Shown one piece after another: positions 42,200 through 56,262 of a DNA stretch of 64,000 bases (positions are counted from its first letter, which is position 1; each line of letters opens with the position of its first letter). The position numbers were made by a program, and so were the translations under genes. The notes below the pieces were generated by a model. It saw only the letters and a program-made list of their open reading frames with translations. It did no database searches and was not told where the DNA came from. This DNA is from Spirodela intermedia (Eukaryota; Streptophyta; Magnoliopsida; Alismatales; Araceae). Location of the stretch: the NCBI GenBank assembly GCA_902729315.2, contig LR746268.1, forward strand, positions 396,001 through 460,000, read 5' to 3'.

Positions 42200-45100
42200 A
42201 TGGAAGATCGGTGGAGAGGGGGAGCGAATGAAGAGAGCAATGCTGAGGAGGGTACTGTTGAGAACAGAAGCCACTGTTCCTCGCCGCGGAAACAGATTGC
42301 TGACTCTGTCGTCTACAAGCTCGTTCGGGTAAATTGCTCTTTGTGGAATGGCATTTTAAAGTTTCGTGTTGAGTAAAGGGTGATGATTTCTTTTATTGAA
42401 ACATAACTAAGAAATATAGCTGTATAAAATGAATGAATCGATAATTTTGTGGATCCCTCTTCCTTCATTTTTATGAATTGATGGAACCGGTATTGCTTAT
42501 TGGAAATACCTTTTCCATTCATTTTCCATCTAAGTGATTTGAATCTCCTATCCAGTCTATCCAACAGAACTTGCAGTGAGAAGGAAAAACAACGTTATAG
42601 AACGTCAGTTTTATAAATCAATTGCTCTGTGAGATATAGGTATAACTTCGGTCTCGGTGCGACTCGATCGCTGCAACGAATAGTTTTGGGACGAGTAAGA
42701 ACTAAGGTTAATGATGTTCAGATGAAGAGGAATTGAAATATTAGCGAGAAAATGGCCTCATTTGGAGTGAAGTTCCATATATTCCTGCCTGACTGTATCT
42801 TGAAAAGTTCGTTGAAAAAAGGATTCAATGCTCAACTTAATGGAATCCCGATAGTCTGGACTCAATTAAGAAAGAATTCTCATGTTAACGGATTCTCAGC
42901 AGATTCTTTATTTTCCTTGTCGTATTTTTCGAAATTAGCTGGTTCAACATCTTATGGAAAATTTCCCCCAAATGCTTGCCAGTTTTCTACTTATGGCCCT
43001 TAAAAAAACTTTACAAAAAGTATGTAGAGAATCGGATCCACCCATTCTTCAGTATAATACTCACCCAATCCGCCTTCATTTTCCTTGCAACGTATGTGTC
43101 CCTATCTCTCTCACCAGAAAAGATTAAAGAAGCCATTACTTGTCTACGTCCTAATTTTTTTCTGTTTAAATTCTAGGTCGAGGGTGATGGTACACTAGTT
43201 CCTGCTACAGATGATGACGTTATGGAAGTGGAACATATGCTTAAAGATGACAAGAAGGATGCACCATCCATAGAAAGTATGGAGAAATTCCAGGACTACG
43301 TTTCTGATGCTGTGTTATCCTCGAGGAAGTCTGGCATAAACAGCCTAGAAGGTATTTTTCGGTCTTCTGTAGCGTTCTTGTGGGGACATTGTTAAAATTT
43401 ACGACGGAGAGATTGGAGTCTTGAAATCTCTTTTCTATTTCAAAAATGCTTTGATGAATGTAGCGGAACTTTTTGGTCATGATTCCTTAGTTTTCTTGTG
43501 GATTGCCATATTCTTGGGAGATTCTCTTGATTTGAACTCACACAGTTCCACAACCTCACCATTTTTTTATGTTTTGAGAACATTTTGTGATTTTTCTCAT
43601 TTTCTATGGTGCATGACTACCTATCTCGATGAGATACATCCTTGTGTTTCTTGTGCCATTTGTTATGTTTTGAGATACTGGATGGTTTATCCCTTTTGTA
43701 TTCATCAGATGAATTCCCGGTTTTTTTATTCATGTCTTTCAAATAAAACTTGTATTACTTGGACTTAAAATTGCTTTTTCTTTAGGGTGTTACACTAAAT
43801 TTCACTTCATGAGTAAATCTGATGTCTACAAGCAGTAAAATCATAACCATCTTGTTAATATACTCATATTATCACCAGGTACCATATTTTTAGGTATATA
43901 ATATTTTCGGACGACCCCAAATGGCTAAATTTGACATAATTTTCCAATATCTATATATTATTTCGAAAAAAGTTCTTCTCTTTCCTCTTTCAACCAATTA
44001 TGATCATGTTTTCTCATCTGTGGCTGTTTTGCCTATCTTGCTAGTTGTGGGTCCCTTAATTTGCGAAAATCAGTTTTCAGTTTTGTTGGGTGTGATCTTA
44101 ATTTGGGCAGCATTGAATAGAAAAAAAATCATTTGTTATGGGGCAACGAAGCACATTTAACGGGAAAATAGGAATATAGAAGGAAGAGAGGGTTTACAAT
44201 TTATAGGCATGTTTTCATTTTTTTCATAGAATAACAAAAGAAGAATATGTCTTCCTCAATGGTTTTCTCAAAATAGAAATTAGCCACCAAACGTTGAAGG
44301 ATCCATTCCTTGAACCATTCATGATGATTGTGGTGGGCAGTTGGAGGAATTATTTTGGTTCGTGTTTGAACCAAATCATATCATGATCCAAAAATAAAAC
44401 CGAATGGATTATTTCTTGTTGGTCCTTACATGTCTTGAATAGACGCTGAGAAGTTTTGAGAGTTTTATTTAATTTTTTTGTCCATATTAAGAGAATGTAT
44501 TTTTAGTTGAAGTCATTGTAGGCTTGTTTAAAGTTTAACCGATTGATTGGTACTTTGTAAACTTGGAATCTTAATAATGTCTATCCGCCCATTGCCTATA
44601 TCTTGATCATTTGTTGCATTTTATGGTACTTGATCTAATCAAATAGTCTTCTATGTTTCGGAAAACTTTCTTGGGATCAACTCTAGAAATGCTTTGTTTT
44701 CTGTCATGCTTCTGACTTCTTGCTGTCTATTTGTGCCCTTTGCGTGTATCTCAATTTAAATGATGCCTGCCACATTTGATTTTATAAAGAAAATTTCTTC
44801 GTGCCAGACTTCATCCCTATAGAAACCGGGATAATTTGATTAGCTCATTTGGCAGGATCATCATTGTCTGAAAGTTCCGTTGGCAGTTCGCAGAAGTTGA
44901 ATGCTAGACTTGAGGTCAGTCGTACAGTGTCTTTCTACTATATTCAAGATACTTTTCTATTTTCATTTGTTTTAGATGTTGAGTTTTGTGATACTCTGTG
45001 TTTCATCTCCAGGTTTACTTATGTTTCTTTCTTATGCATTGATCTACCGTTTCACTTCCTTTCTAAACTTCAGAAATCTAAAACATGGAATATTCACCTT

Positions 45101-48100
45101 ATGAATTACCTTTCGTTTTTGTGCAATGATTTTTGACGAAATTTTAAGTCTTCATCAAGAAATATTGCCAATATAGAAACGTTTCTAACAAAAGGCCTTT
45201 GGTGTAATGAAAATTTTCCTAGGGATGATGAGTCAGTTCAATAATTCTGACGTTTCCTTTCCATCTTCTGTAATTTTCAAGGATACTCACCAGACACTCA
45301 TTTAAACCAATATAATATAAATAAATAAAGCTCGATAAGTATCCCGCCCCTGTACCTTTTGTGATTTGCTAGCATCTTGGTTTACAAGGAACATGAGGCT
45401 CAGAGAAAAGGCGTCTATCACTGTATCAGTGAATACATGGACATTCTCTGATTTTCTGATTTTGGTTCGCAGAGAACATCCATAAACACTGCATGCTTCC
45501 ACATGACGTTATGCGTATTGGAGAAATAGCATAGAAATAAACATCTGTATTTTTAGACAGCATAAAACGGATGCCAGCTTAATTTTAGTCTGCAGTTAAT
45601 GGGTTTGATGTTCACATTTATGACTCTCGTCGTTCGTTAGAACTTAATAAAAAGGAAAAGGAAATGGAAGAACCTGGGACTTCGTCTGCTGGATTGATTG
45701 ATTTTGGGCTTGTCAGGGTTGGATATGTTATTATGGTTATCCATATGGGTAGGATCAGAAGCGAGGGTAGTAAAAAACTCTACATCTATGTTTTTGGAAA
45801 CATGACTCCGGATATCTACCTCTTAAAAATGTAATACTGATTATTATCTTCATTGGTTGAGCCTTGGATAGTTTCGCGCCCCAAGCCTGTCCTAGCATCT
45901 GTTGAATCTTATTTACTTCACCGGTATCGTTGCTTTTATCCCCATGTCCTTTTTTATATTGTGAATAATTGTTCCTTTTTCGTCTGTCATGTAGTATGTA
46001 GAGGCGATGCTTCAAAAGGTTAAACAAGAAGAGAAGCTGCGGTTGTCCAGCGAACCACCTTGTCAGTCTCCCAGATATCAACATGCAGACAAGCAGCCCT
46101 CCGCTCATATCTTCTATCTTCCAGCCTTCAAAACCACTCAGCAGACGGAAAGGTCCTCTCGGGAAGCTACTGCTCTAAGTGAAGGGATTGTTGGACGGTG
46201 CCCAGAGCCCACTGAAGATGAGCGAAGTGCTAGTGGAATGGTGGCGACTGAAGATTTATCGAATTCTTATCACACAGAAGGGGAGATAATCTGTTTCGAT
46301 AATCTGACCATCCGAGAGCTCCAAGAAGCTTTCAGGGCGACCTTTGGACGCCCGACATCCGTCAAGGATAAGCTATGGCTGAAACGACGTCTATCAATCC
46401 CTCTGACTAATTCGTGTCATGTTCCCTCAACGGGTTTCGCAACGAAAGACAGAAATGTAGCTAAGAAGAGTGCAAAAGAAGGAGGCCACCACTCCGCAGA
46501 CAGCCCTAGATGCGAGGAGGTTGATTCTCAGCCAGTGGGTCAAAGCGTCATCTCTTCAAAAGATGGGGCCCATGATTCAAGCCCTTCTAGCCAGGTAGAA
46601 GAGAGGATCTTCTTGTCGGGCAAGAGATTGAGGCCACCTGGGCTACAAAATGATCCAAAGGACGACGGTCTTCACGCTGAGGTCTCTGGAGCGAAGAGGA
46701 TAAGGAGACCCACGAAAAGGTACATCGAGGAATCTTCAGACGTTGAAACAAGAGAGTGCAGAACTCCTGTTAACAGCTCGCGAGAAAACCTGCACTCGAG
46801 TTTCACTTCACCCGGAGGTATCGACTCCAAGCACTCGAGTTTCGTATTGAGGAAGGACTTTCTTGGGGGATTTGGTGTTCAAGTACCATACGCTCTGAGG
46901 GTTCGTCGGGGTCGCCCCAGAACAAGTTTTCTCACCTTTATGGTACGCTACCCTCTTCCACTTAACGGCGCACCTTATTATGAAACTTTCACGCGGTGGT
47001 ATATTTCTGCTTGTTTCTTTCGACAATCACAGACTAAAATTATAGCCACCTCGAACATTGACCTCGCCAATATTCAGAGAACAACCCATTGAGAATTTTT
47101 CCCTGGTCCAGAGGACACCTAGATTCTGCATTTTGCATTAATCAAAACAGGGCCGAGTTTCGTTCCTGTGGGCTTGGCTCCTCGAGCGTCTTCTCTCCAT
47201 GCATAAGGAAGGGTCATTGTTTCAGTGCTCTTTAGTCATTTACTAATTCGCTTCCATTGCTCACTGATTTGACCCTTGTGGCTTGCAGAACAGTGCCTTC
47301 ATTCAGGAAGATAAGTCGGCGGCAGAGGCCCCCTACTGGAGCAGCGGGCAGGACGTGACGGGCGCATCTGGAGGTGATTCGGACGACAGTGGGGATATCG
47401 TGCTGATGCCTAAGCATAACGGGGGAGAGAGGAGGAAGCACCACCGGGCCTGGACTCTTTGGGAAGTCACGAAGCTTATCGAAGGAGTCTCCAAGTACGG
47501 CGCTGGGAGATGGTCCGAGATAAAGCGTCTCGCCTTCCCATCCTATACACAGCGTACCTCAGTCGATCTCAAGGTACCCTACTTCACACACACATATATA
47601 TATTCTGTTATTTAAAAGGGAAGATCTTTCATGCATACCTGGGTCCGTATCTGGGCTGGGCTTGAAGGAAAACCGATATGTAAGCCCGGCCCTACGTACA
47701 CCTATCTGAGAAAAGGGAGTGATCGGTGAGGAAATGGAGCAAGAGAGATAAAAGTGCGACACGAGAGATTATGGGACAGCTACGTGACAGGAAGAAGGTC
47801 AGACCCTATGGAAGCCGGGATTTGGACAGATAAGGATTAGGCCTGCAGTATTTCTTTTTCCAGGTTCGATTTTGAGGTCCAAGCTCTCTCTCTCTCTCTC
47901 TCTCTCTACTTATGTGTATATTTACATGTATATTTAGATATGTAAATAGAAACTTAGTCTCTGGAGTGATTGGGGTTTTTTTTTGGAGTTGTTCCCATTT
48001 GCTAGAAAATTAGAAGGATAAGGTGGACATAACCTGCCCTTATCTTTAGTGGGGTGAACAACTGGCCAATCGGAAAACACGATCTTTGCCTGCTCAACTT

Positions 48101-48596
48101 TCTCCGCCTTTCAACTATTATTTATCTTTGAAGGACAAATGGCGGAACCTGCTGAGAGCTTGTTTCACCCAGCGACCCGCGGAGAACAGGGTGAGGATCC
48201 TTGGTCTCTCTTGTTTCTTGGTCTCTTTTTCATATGATCCTCATTACTCTAGCAATCAAGTAATCAGGATCAGCCAATCAGGGTCGAGATTGGTCTTGGC
48301 TAATCCAGTTCCATCGGCCCGGCCCGGACGGAGATCATCCTTGGCTGGTGCCATTTAGCATATAAATCAACAGATTCATTCAATTCTATTCATCCGGCGT
48401 AAGATGCGCCAGATAGGTTCTTGGTTCTGTTATGTTCTCCAGTCTCTTGACAAAACTCGTTGCTCAGAACACCCGGAGACACAACTCGGCGCCGCCAATT
48501 CCCACGTGGGTTCTCGCGCGCGTCAGGGAGCTCTCGGAGATGCAGCAGGCCCACCAAAGGATCGGAGGATTCGGCTCCACCAAGGCCGCGCGGTGA
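42200..48596 (+). CDS. TRF-like (TRFL) Myb/SANT protein with telobox-binding domain
   Basis: Exons: 42200-42328, 43177-43351, 44856-44914, 45995-46942, 47289-47573, 48134-48190, 48468-48596. They join in phase to 593 residues. The N-terminus has a conserved motif (YKLVRVEGDGTLVPATDDDV, about residues 40-58). The large fourth exon is a polar linker that ends in an AT-hook-like VRRGRPR. A single Myb domain spans about 485-545, from RRKHHRAWTLWEVTKLIEGV through KYGAGRWSEIKRLAF to the hallmark VDLKDKWRNLL. The VDLKDKWRN segment of helix 3 is the telobox motif of plant proteins that bind TTTAGGG repeats. After it comes a short helix (VLARVRELSEMQ). The arrangement is that of TRFL-family proteins, whose roles in telomere or gene regulation are only partly known. 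The final exon was placed by phase and by the conserved IPTWVLARVREL block. Confidence 0.88.
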
Positions 48597-49102
48597 GTGC
48601 CTGTAAATTCTCTGTATATTTGTAACCTACTGAATCACCTACTTGCACCCAATAACCATGATTTCAAACCAACAAGGTCCATGGCGCGGTTCAAATATGT
48701 GGGAGCGCGGGGGTCAATGGGCGTCTCCAGAGACCCATTGGCTGCCGCCACCACTTATCACCGCCCTTTACACCTCGCCACGTTGGGCATTTGCAGCACC
48801 TTCAACGTTGGCCTTGGTGGATTTGAGACTTTGGGTTCTATGAAAATCAGACTCTGTCCATCACATTTACAAGACCCCGAATCCACTTGGTCAATTGGAG
48901 GGAGGCAACCCTAGGCTTTAGTTCAAGTCTTTTGGTATACTCGGGATCCCACAGTTAGGTAGTCGGTGGCAGTGACAGAGGTAGATGGGCGCATCAACTG
49001 GGGTACCTAATAGGTGGGGGGAAAACCCCGAAGAAACAACCCACAACAATGCAGCCCTGGAGACACCAAAAATAGAAACTAGGGTTCGGGAGGGGGCAGT
49101 TT
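48597..49102. other. Convergent spacer between TRFL and the nitrilase-like gene
   Basis: This holds the 3' ends of two convergent genes, 506 bases between stop codons. No other gene was recognised; open frames here have no family-like pattern. Confidence 0.6.
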
Positions 49103-50381
49103 CTACTGGGAATTCAGCCTCTGGACATCGACCAACTGGTAGAGGTCCCCTCGCCGCTGGTTCCTGAGGGGGAGGCTCGACCTGCATTATAGATGAATAC
49201 GTAGATTAATCAGCATCTATTGAATAGAAAGTGGACGACCATCATATTGTTCTACTTGGAGGTAGTGGTCTTCCTTCCACCTTCTTAGTTCTATTAGTGA
49301 ATAGTCAATCTCCGCTATGATCGTCGTCTCTTCGTGCCCTGTGGTGGCCAGCACCTCTCCAAACTGTATGGCAAATAGAACACAGAGAAATGAGTGGTTT
49401 CTATTCATTCATTCCTTCCATCTGAGAAAGCTGGCAACTAGGGGGAGTAGCAAATGGGCCACAAACTTGGTGGGCTGGGCCTGTTTCTTTCCTAGACTAG
49501 ATATTGAGGCTAAGTCAAGGAAAATAAAAAAAGTTGACCAGGCCCACTGACAGTCTTGCTCACTCAAGTGTGAGGAACTATAGCACATAACTAATGAAGA
49601 TAAAAGTATATGTCCAGTCAATCATTTTATGTAAATGATTGATATTCTGTCTGCACAAGGTCCATAAAAATAAAATAAAATAAAATAAAATAAAATAAAA
49701 TAAAATAAAAGAATAAGTGAATAGTTGTACTCACAGGTCCAACAAGAGTGGAGTGGCCCCAAGCAACATAGCCAGCACTAGGGTCCCGTGCAGGTGAACA
49801 AGTGGCCACGTAGAGCTGTCAAAGGAAAATCACATACGCCCAGCTGAATGAGTCCAGGGAATTCCACCCCGGGTCCACAAACCCTTCTTGATGATTTGAC
49901 AGAACAGAGAACACGTCAGAGTGGCTCTCCAGCTAGGATAAATAATCTTAGGGAACTTTGACTTGGCCGGTCTATTTTCCTATCTGGGGGAGGCGGCAAA
50001 TGTAAAGGAGGGCCTTTCCATTCCACTAGAACTTATCTTGGTGGGACTCCTCCCTCCTCCCTCCTCCCTCCTCCTCCAAAATGGGACAGTTTCGGTTTCC
50101 TAATGTTTTTCGGTGGATTGATTGATTTGTTTGAAGAAAGTTGTTAGGTATACTCTCACAAATTATTGGCCTCGATGTAAAATTGGCAGTAGGACGTGTC
50201 TTGAAAGAATTACCTGATTATCCGCAGCCCTGAGAAATAAGAAAGAAATAAATAACTTATCAGTAAACCCCCCCCCCCCCAGCATAAACTAATAATAAAA
50301 CACGAAAGTTGGTGATAGAAAAGCATTGCCATATTGCATGATGGACAGTAAACTAAGAGCTTGCCCTAAGTTGAGGTTTCT

Positions 50382-50429
<48 letters not shown>

Positions 50430-50803
50430 TAGGGCAATAGACCCTTTAAAAATTTCAGACAGGGGTGTTTGGCTCTGCAAAGGTATGAAAGGAGCTGAGC
50501 GGAGGAGAAAGAATTGACTCCATTCCCTCACAAGGAATGCCTCAACAAGTTAAAAGAGAGAGAGGTACAAAATTGTCGCTATTTGAATATTAATCTCGTA
50601 GTGAATTTCTTTGTGTGCCATTTCATGTCCTAGTTTCCAACTGGGAGGAATGAGGTCAGGGAGAGTCTTACCTTGCTCTCTGCAGCAGTTCCCAGTGTAG
50701 AGGGCCAGTCGTCATGTTAAATGCTCCAGGATAGCAGAGCAAATGGGCACCTGATAAATACACAAATCTCTATGCCTTAATGTTGGTGCAGAGATAGGCC
50801 CAC

Positions 50804-50835
<32 letters not shown>

Positions 50836-52271
50836 CCTCCCTGAACGCCTTCAATTTTCACATACGAGCCACCCGATTAGTTTTCCTATAGGGGGCTGTC
50901 ACAGGGTCTCAGCTATTTCTTTCCATGCGGGGGCTACTTGAGACGGAGACAAAACTAGGGCAACTGTGTAGAGTAAAACCTCGTGCTGCGTACAACATTG
51001 CCAACTCCTGGAATCGAATGTCGTAGCAAATGCCCACCCCGATGCGCCCAACATCTGCATCCAAAGAGTTCAGCAGTCAGCCACAGCGTGTCGTGGACTC
51101 TGTTCCATAAAAATCTGAGTTTTCCAGTAGAAATAAGTAGCGGAAGGCAAGAATTTGACATAGGTTAGCTTCAATATCACAAGCCTATGAGCTGCCCACC
51201 TCTCGTAGAACAAATGGGTGCGCTATTTTTGTCTTACATACACTCCATCTAATTATTTCTACAGATCCTCAGTAGTCAACGGGTGATTAGTCAGCGAACG
51301 TCTCGAACCTGTGTCAATGATGGTGGGATTTTCCCCGGCTGTCAGCGTCTTCGACTCCTTGAATGTGATTTTCCCAGGGATGTCAATGTCGAAGAGATGA
51401 ATCTGCCAAAAAAAGAAAAAAAAAAACCAGACCCAGATGCCAGTTTTTTCTCATTTTTTAGCCCCAGAAAATAGGCCACGAGTGTCAACGAGTGGTTGAC
51501 CCTGGAGCTTCCCCGATAGATGAATACTAATAATGATGATGATAATACTTCACCTTCCTGTGCTTCCCTTTGAGCTCCCCGTCTGGCCCTACGACACAGC
51601 AGGTGTTGTATATACGATCGCCGGAGCGCTCTGGAAACGAGCCGCCGACGATCGTGATGCGCTTCCGGCGGGCGACGTCGGAGAGCATCGCCAGCGAAGG
51701 GGAGGCGGCGCCGCCGGCAGCCTCGATGTCCTCCGCGTACAAGGGGAAGGACTCGTTCGAGTAGGGGCTGTTCCAGATCTCCTACTCCAGTTGGGGGGAG
51801 AATCAATCAATCCGCCGTTCGATCGATTCACGGCGGATGGATCTGAGGAATTGGAGGAGGGGAATCACCGGGAGGAGTACGAGAAGGGCGCCCTTGTCGG
51901 CGGCGTCTTCGATGGCTCGGCGGGCGTGGGCGATGTTCCTCTCCTTGTCCGCGGTCACCGTCAGTTGGCACAGCGCGATGCTGAACTGGAGATGGTAGAG
52001 ATGGAGGCGCGGCCGTTCGTGAAGATGGCGGACGGAAATGGGAGGCCGAGGGGAAATCGAGCGTCGTTACCTTGGAAACGGGCGGCGGAGGGGATTCCAT
52101 CGCCGGAGGGACTCTGGCGGCCATGGCGGCGGTGGCGGTGGCGGTGGCAGAGGAGGAGAGTCGGGTGGGGTTTCTTAGGGGGAGGGAGTGGGAGCAGAGG
52201 CGTTGGAGGAGAAGGGAGGAGGGGAAGAGAGGAGTGGCGGCGGACAAGAGGGTGAGTCCGCTACTTCTCAT
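49103..52271 (-). CDS. NLP3: Nitrilase-like protein / omega-amidase, plastid type
   Basis: Exons in transcript order: 52271-52071, 51985-51869, 51781-51554, 51402-51309, 51054-50980, 50750-50672, 50229-50214, 49815-49735, 49363-49281, 49181-49103. They join in phase to 350 residues. The first 50 or so residues are Ser/Leu/Arg-rich and probably target an organelle. The catalytic triad is visible: E107 in [14 protein letters not shown]182 in [15 protein letters not shown] and C223 in GICYDIRF. Other family blocks are [35 protein letters not shown]-like sequence and the tail [14 protein letters not shown]. Omega-amidases hydrolyse alpha-ketoglutaramate and alpha-ketosuccinamate to the keto acids and ammonia. 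The match to the plant Nlp3 type (Arabidopsis AT5G12040) is close, though residue A in RARAADNQ differs from the usual T. Exon 7 is only 16 bases. The gene converges on TRFL. Confidence 0.92.
49664..49711. repeat. (TAAAA)n pentanucleotide repeat in NLP intron 8
   Basis: About nine TAAAA/AAAAT units, seen directly, between exons 49735-49815 and 49281-49363. Confidence 0.95.
50268..50427. repeat. C13 run and (GA)n tract next to the microexon
   Basis: Thirteen C at 50268-50280 and about 22 GA units at 50384-50427 lie in the intron just 5' (in transcript sense) of the 16-nt exon at 50214-50229. In the transcript they read as CT repeats followed by a G run. Confidence 0.9.
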
Positions 52272-52525
52272 CTCTTGATGGCCGTAGAATTCGATACCAG
52301 ACGCCAAATTTATCAAAGGAAAGGGATAGGTTTGGGGTTTTTGGGGACATCTCATCAAGGTTTAGTCATAAAAAAGGAAAGAGAGGCCATGGTGGGAAGA
52401 CAACGGACGTATTGCTAGTAAAATAGATGGTTTATTAAGTCACTAAATTATTACAATCATTACAAACGTCCTCCTTTCCCCTTGTTGTACCAGAGAATAA
52501 TGAAGATGGGTGCAGACGTCATGTT

Positions 52526-52582
<57 letters not shown>

Positions 52583-53449
52583 ATTTTAAAATGCATTTCC
52601 CTAGTAGTTTGGCTACTTTTTGTGTCTGCTTACTTTTTATGCACACTTTCCATGACATGACCTGCTCTCATCTTACATAACATAGGATCTTTTGACAAAA
52701 AAACATCACTATAGCTCCTGATAAACTACCTTGAAATTTATGAGTGTTCTATGCATTAACACTAAAAAAGAGTATTCCTCGAGTGGTTTTGACATTAAAT
52801 TTCTTAAATCATGACAATTCCCCCATGATGTTAAGGCTAGGAAACACTCCATGGAGATACAGGGATGTCACATTTTTTATGGGGAGCACGTGGACATACC
52901 TTGTAATTCTCGATAGATGTAGATGTGTACTAAAAATAGCATGAAGGGACAGTCAACCAACAAGGATAGAGAAATAGAGTGAGGCAAGGATGGAGTGTAC
53001 AAATGGGAAGATATGGAGATGCTCAATTTTGAATGAGAGAGGCTCTAATAAGGACAAAAGTGAACTTACTTAAGGTTTCCGCATCAAGGGTGAGATAGTC
53101 TTTCCTTTTTATGCAAGTGTATTTATCTACATATAATTAATTAATTAATATTGATTAAGTATATAGTGGATGAAAAAAACCATAATTTTAGTATATTTTA
53201 CAAAGACCTACACAAAGAGATAATTTCAATGTGTGAATATCTAAACAACATCAAATACTACATTTGCTTATTTCTCATCTATCATCATTTTAAATGGCAT
53301 TAACTTTTAATGATTACTTTCTATGATATTTTTGGAGTCATATGGAGCATAAAAAGAAACAAGAAACATAGATCTTATGGTCTTTTTTCTAATATATTAA
53401 GTTAGACATAGATCTAATGTAATTGAGTGTACACTCAAATTCTTGTGAG
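52272..53449. other. Intergenic region: nitrilase-like promoter, then AT-rich DNA
   Basis: The first 150 bases are the presumed NLP promoter. A GA tract of about 50 bases occupies 52528-52578. From 52600 the DNA is AT-rich and no gene was recognised. Confidence 0.5.
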
Positions 53450-53813
53450 ATGTAAACTTGGGATAACCCCATTGTTGAATAACTTGATGCCAATCATTAA
53501 TCACTGAGAGCAAACACCACCTTAATATCACAAAGTAGTGGCTACAAATAAAAGGTCTTAATAGAAGGTGGGGTTCATGGGAGAAGTAGTCATAGTTCAT
53601 GAGATTGATCACCTCTAATTCAATCATTATCTAAATGTGGTTGTGAGCTCCCCCTTCTCTAACCTTTGATCAAACCCCCCCTCCACCTCTATCATCATCT
53701 CTTCTCATATACGACAGAATCTATTTGATGAGTTTCGTGCAAAAGATTCATCTAACGAGATTTTTCTATCCCTTAGAGCCTTCTTTTCCCTCTCTTTTGA
53801 GGGGCCCCATCAA
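53450..53813 (+). repeat. 5' LTR (approximate)
   Basis: 53486-53650 aligns with 58306-58470 (GATGCCAAYCATTAATCACT, then TAATARAAGRTGGGGT, CATGAGATT and TTGTGAGCTCC conserved). The right end GGGCCCCATCAA aligns with 58535-58545. The left LTR has about 100 bases (53660-53760) missing from the right copy. Confidence 0.7.
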
Positions 53814-53815
53814 AG

Positions 53816-53829
53816 TGATGTTAGAGCCA
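53816..53829 (+). other. Primer binding site remnant (tRNA-iMet type)
   Basis: TGATGTTAGAGCCA differs from the common plant initiator-Met primer site at three positions, all transitions, and sits directly 3' of the left LTR. Confidence 0.6.
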
Positions 53830-55983
53830 CTAGAGTTATGTCACCAAATTCAATGACGTCAAGATATACTTTCTCAAGAAAGAGTTGTAGAACATTCAAG
53901 AAGTCAACACCAACCTTTAATGCAACATAATATGTCTGCAAATAGAGGTCAACTCATTTTGAGAAGAAGTCATGAAACTTTAACAACAATTAGATTACAT
54001 CATAGAACTTTTGACAACTTGGGGCAATAGAAGACTCCAAAAGATTATCTTTATAAGATAAATAAAAGTAATTTATTTGCAAGAGAGTCAAGTAATAGTT
54101 AGGTGAATCTTGATATACTAGAAGTAAAAAACTAAGTCAATGAAGAAATAGACCACTTTAGGAATCACCATACTACCCATTCTCCTCACATAGAATTATG
54201 GCACAAAGGGCGTAGACTTGAGATGTTTGTATTTAATAAGCACCATCAAAAAAGTTAGATTTTCTATGCAGAATTATACTTTCAATAAGTCTACTCTCAA
54301 CTATAGATAATTTGTCAATGGTTTGAATTAGCATGGAGGGAAATATATTCACATGATTCAAATGGATTGAAATGTTAAAATCCTTACGTAGATGAGAAAA
54401 CCTCTAATATTAGCTCATTGAGAGTTTTAGGTCCAATAATTAAGTTCTTAGATATCAAATAGAAAAGTAATGTTGTAAAATATCGAGAGGAGCAGATCCT
54501 CCCTATTTAAAGAGATTGAGCTCTCAACATACCAGATCATTGAGCTCACCAAGGATCTCATGCAAAGCAGCCGACATCCTTATTTTGACTGATGGTTATA
54601 ATCTTTTGCCACCTACTCAAATAAATTCTTAAAAAGAACTTCCTCAAAGGGTTGAAGTAAAAAATTCAGGTTGAGATAACCCAATTTGAGTTAATGGGCC
54701 CCAAGGCCATAATAACAACATCTTAGAAGGCCAAAATCAAACATAGTGTTAAAGGAAGTAATTGTAAGGGAGTAAAAGCCACATTTTTTCTTCACGTGAA
54801 GTATCAACCTCAAGTTATAGTCTTTGACACGAACTAGTATCTAAGTATTCTCCCAAGAAATTCTAGTTGCAATAGATGGAGATCTAATATAGCTCTGAAA
54901 AAGTGCTTACCAAAAGTAGTAAATAACTCTAATTCACTTCAACAAAATTTAAGCCCAACAAACTCAAAAACTTTGTTTCTCTTACAATGAAAAATACTTA
55001 TCAGGGCATCATTGTCATGAAAGATTATAAGTTTTGGTCATCTAAGAGGAAGCTTAGATAGAAATTAAAGAAAAATTAATACCCCAATAATTAAGATCAT
55101 CTCTAGTAAAGATGAGAATTTTGTTAATTTCAAAGTAAATATTTTGATTGAAGGATCTTCTACCCAAACTTTAAAGTTATGAGAGAAAATTAGTGAATAT
55201 CTTGTTAAGAATTTAGTACATATAGGAGTCTTCCACAATTTCATCTCACAAGTGATTATTGGTAAGTTCAAGCTTCCAACTTCAATCGGCTCTCCCTTTT
55301 AAGTCATAATGAGGATAAGTGGTAAAGTACAAAGAGTTTTAACTTATCAAAATATTTCAACTGAATTACATACCTTACATGTTCGTAAATACTTTCTCAT
55401 GCTTAAATTGAAATGGCTAAGCATCTTATGGAAGGTTGGACTCAATTTTATAAATTAGACCATTTCTACTATTATTAATAATTAATAGATCATTATACAA
55501 GTAGAGGGTCTACTTCGCAATGTTGAGATATTACTTAAATAATTGATCATATTTTACAAGCTAGGGATCTTGATAGTCAAGCTATTCTAAAATTATGAAG
55601 GAGGAAGATTTGATTTAAGGCATTCCTTTTTGGAACTTACTATAGTAAGAGTACCCAAAAGTATTTATTATGACATAAGGTCTACCTTCTCACCATAACA
55701 TTGATCAATCCATCTAGTTGGTTAGGGGCATTTAACCCATCCAAGTTTGGCCTTTTAAGTACCCTCACTTTTAAAAAATAAAATGTAAGAAAGTGGTCTA
55801 AGAAATGCTAATAACATGTGTGATATAATAATCTCATAACTTGTATGCTAGTCCCACTTTGTTGATTTGAAAGAATGATACAAATTGACATACTTTTGTT
55901 GATTATTAAAGCAAAAAACTATTTTATATTAATTTTTTATTCCAATTGTCAAAAACTTGTTGGATAAATTATATGATGCCAAC

Positions 55984-56262
55984 TTCTTCTCAAGATTAAA
56001 TCTTAGATTCAATTATCATCAAATTAGAATCAAGTGAGAGAAGGTGTCCAAGATAACTTTCAAGACTCATGAGGGATACTATGAATTCCTCATAACAATG
56101 TTTGGTCAATCCAATACACTAATGGCATTCAAAACACTCGAATTAAAATTTAATCATCTTTTTTACAAAATTATCATATTTTTTTATGACATCCTAATGT
56201 ACATCATAAATCTTGATTTACATCAAGAGCACGTGGGTCAAGTCATTTTTTATGACCACTAA
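55984..56262 (+). pseudogene. Broken reverse-transcriptase fragment (Ty3/gypsy)
   Basis: The plus-frame translation has short matches to the reverse-transcriptase core: FFSRLNLRFNYHQIRIK, then THEGYYEFL, then FFYDILMYI. An in-frame TGA lies at 56035-56037. One catalytic Asp position reads Asn (in RLNL) and the first Asp of the active-site pair reads Tyr. The fragment cannot be functional. Confidence 0.8.
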
